Assembly (NCBI GenBank): GCA_023252065.1
Contig: JAHEXO010000007.1
Coordinates: forward strand, 1-13,940
From: Nocardioides sp.
GTDB lineage: Bacteria; Actinomycetota; Actinomycetes; Propionibacteriales; Nocardioidaceae
Reading direction: 5' to 3'
DNA: 13,940 nucleotides
Notes under the pieces: model-generated
Databases searched by the model: none
What the model was told of the DNA's origin: nothing
Seen by the model: only the letters and a program-made list of their open reading frames with translations
Position numbers and translations under genes: made by a program
In this document: piece by piece, positions 13,894 to 13,940 of the stretch
How positions within the stretch are numbered: position 1 is the first letter of the stretch
How the letters are laid out: each line of letters begins with the position of its first letter

Positions 13894-13940
13894 CGGGCGG
13901 CCCGCGCGGTGCTGCGAAGCGGTTTCCCGCCCCCGTTGGT

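Overview
The window is very GC-rich, with codon third positions almost all G or C, frequent GTG starts and tightly packed genes with 1-4 base overlaps. Gene content points to a high-GC actinobacterium. The broken DUF222/HNH (13E12-type) gene, the ferritin-like pair beside rimP and the order proS / ferritin-like pair / rimP-nusA fit that phylum, and a Nocardioides-like member of the Propionibacteriales is my best guess. The genus is inference, not something read directly.

Left part (1-2500): the N-terminus of an unidentified minus-strand protein runs off the left edge. Next come two small unrecognised three-helix membrane proteins transcribed divergently (298-693 minus, 820-1161 plus). A DUF222/HNH endonuclease gene on the minus strand (1187-2438) follows; it can be read from end to end only by crossing three frameshifts, so it is a pseudogene.

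Central part (2524-10130, mostly minus): this is the conserved transcription/translation cluster. In transcription order it is rimP, nusA, a YgeA-type amino-acid racemase, then ylxR, infB, rbfA and truB. The cluster is split: a racemase gene rides directly behind nusA, and a plus-strand GH16-like gene (7217-7972) lies between the racemase and ylxR. That gives two transcription units, rimP-nusA-racemase and ylxR-infB-rbfA-truB, each with its own likely promoter. RimP and RbfA mature the 30S subunit, IF-2 delivers initiator tRNA, TruB makes pseudouridine 55 in tRNA, NusA controls elongation and termination, and YlxR is a small nucleic-acid-binding partner.

Right part (10131-13940): divergent from rimP is a two-gene plus-strand operon, a probable Tat lipoprotein followed with a 4-base overlap by a DUF4439 ferritin-like protein. 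It ends at a strong hairpin at 11166-11194. A stem-loop-rich gap (11150-11413) contains two ArgR-box-like sites. Beyond it, on the minus strand, proS and a HAD-family hydrolase form an operon with a 4-base overlap.

A recurring regulatory signature is a TAGNNT box 6-8 bases before the start codon at four operon-leading genes (ylxR, the GH16-like gene, the lipoprotein and proS). This suggests leaderless transcripts. No rRNA, tRNA, CRISPR array or intact mobile element was seen. I found no convincing new multi-gene system; the most unusual points are the split nusA/infB cluster and the GH16-like protein with an altered catalytic motif.
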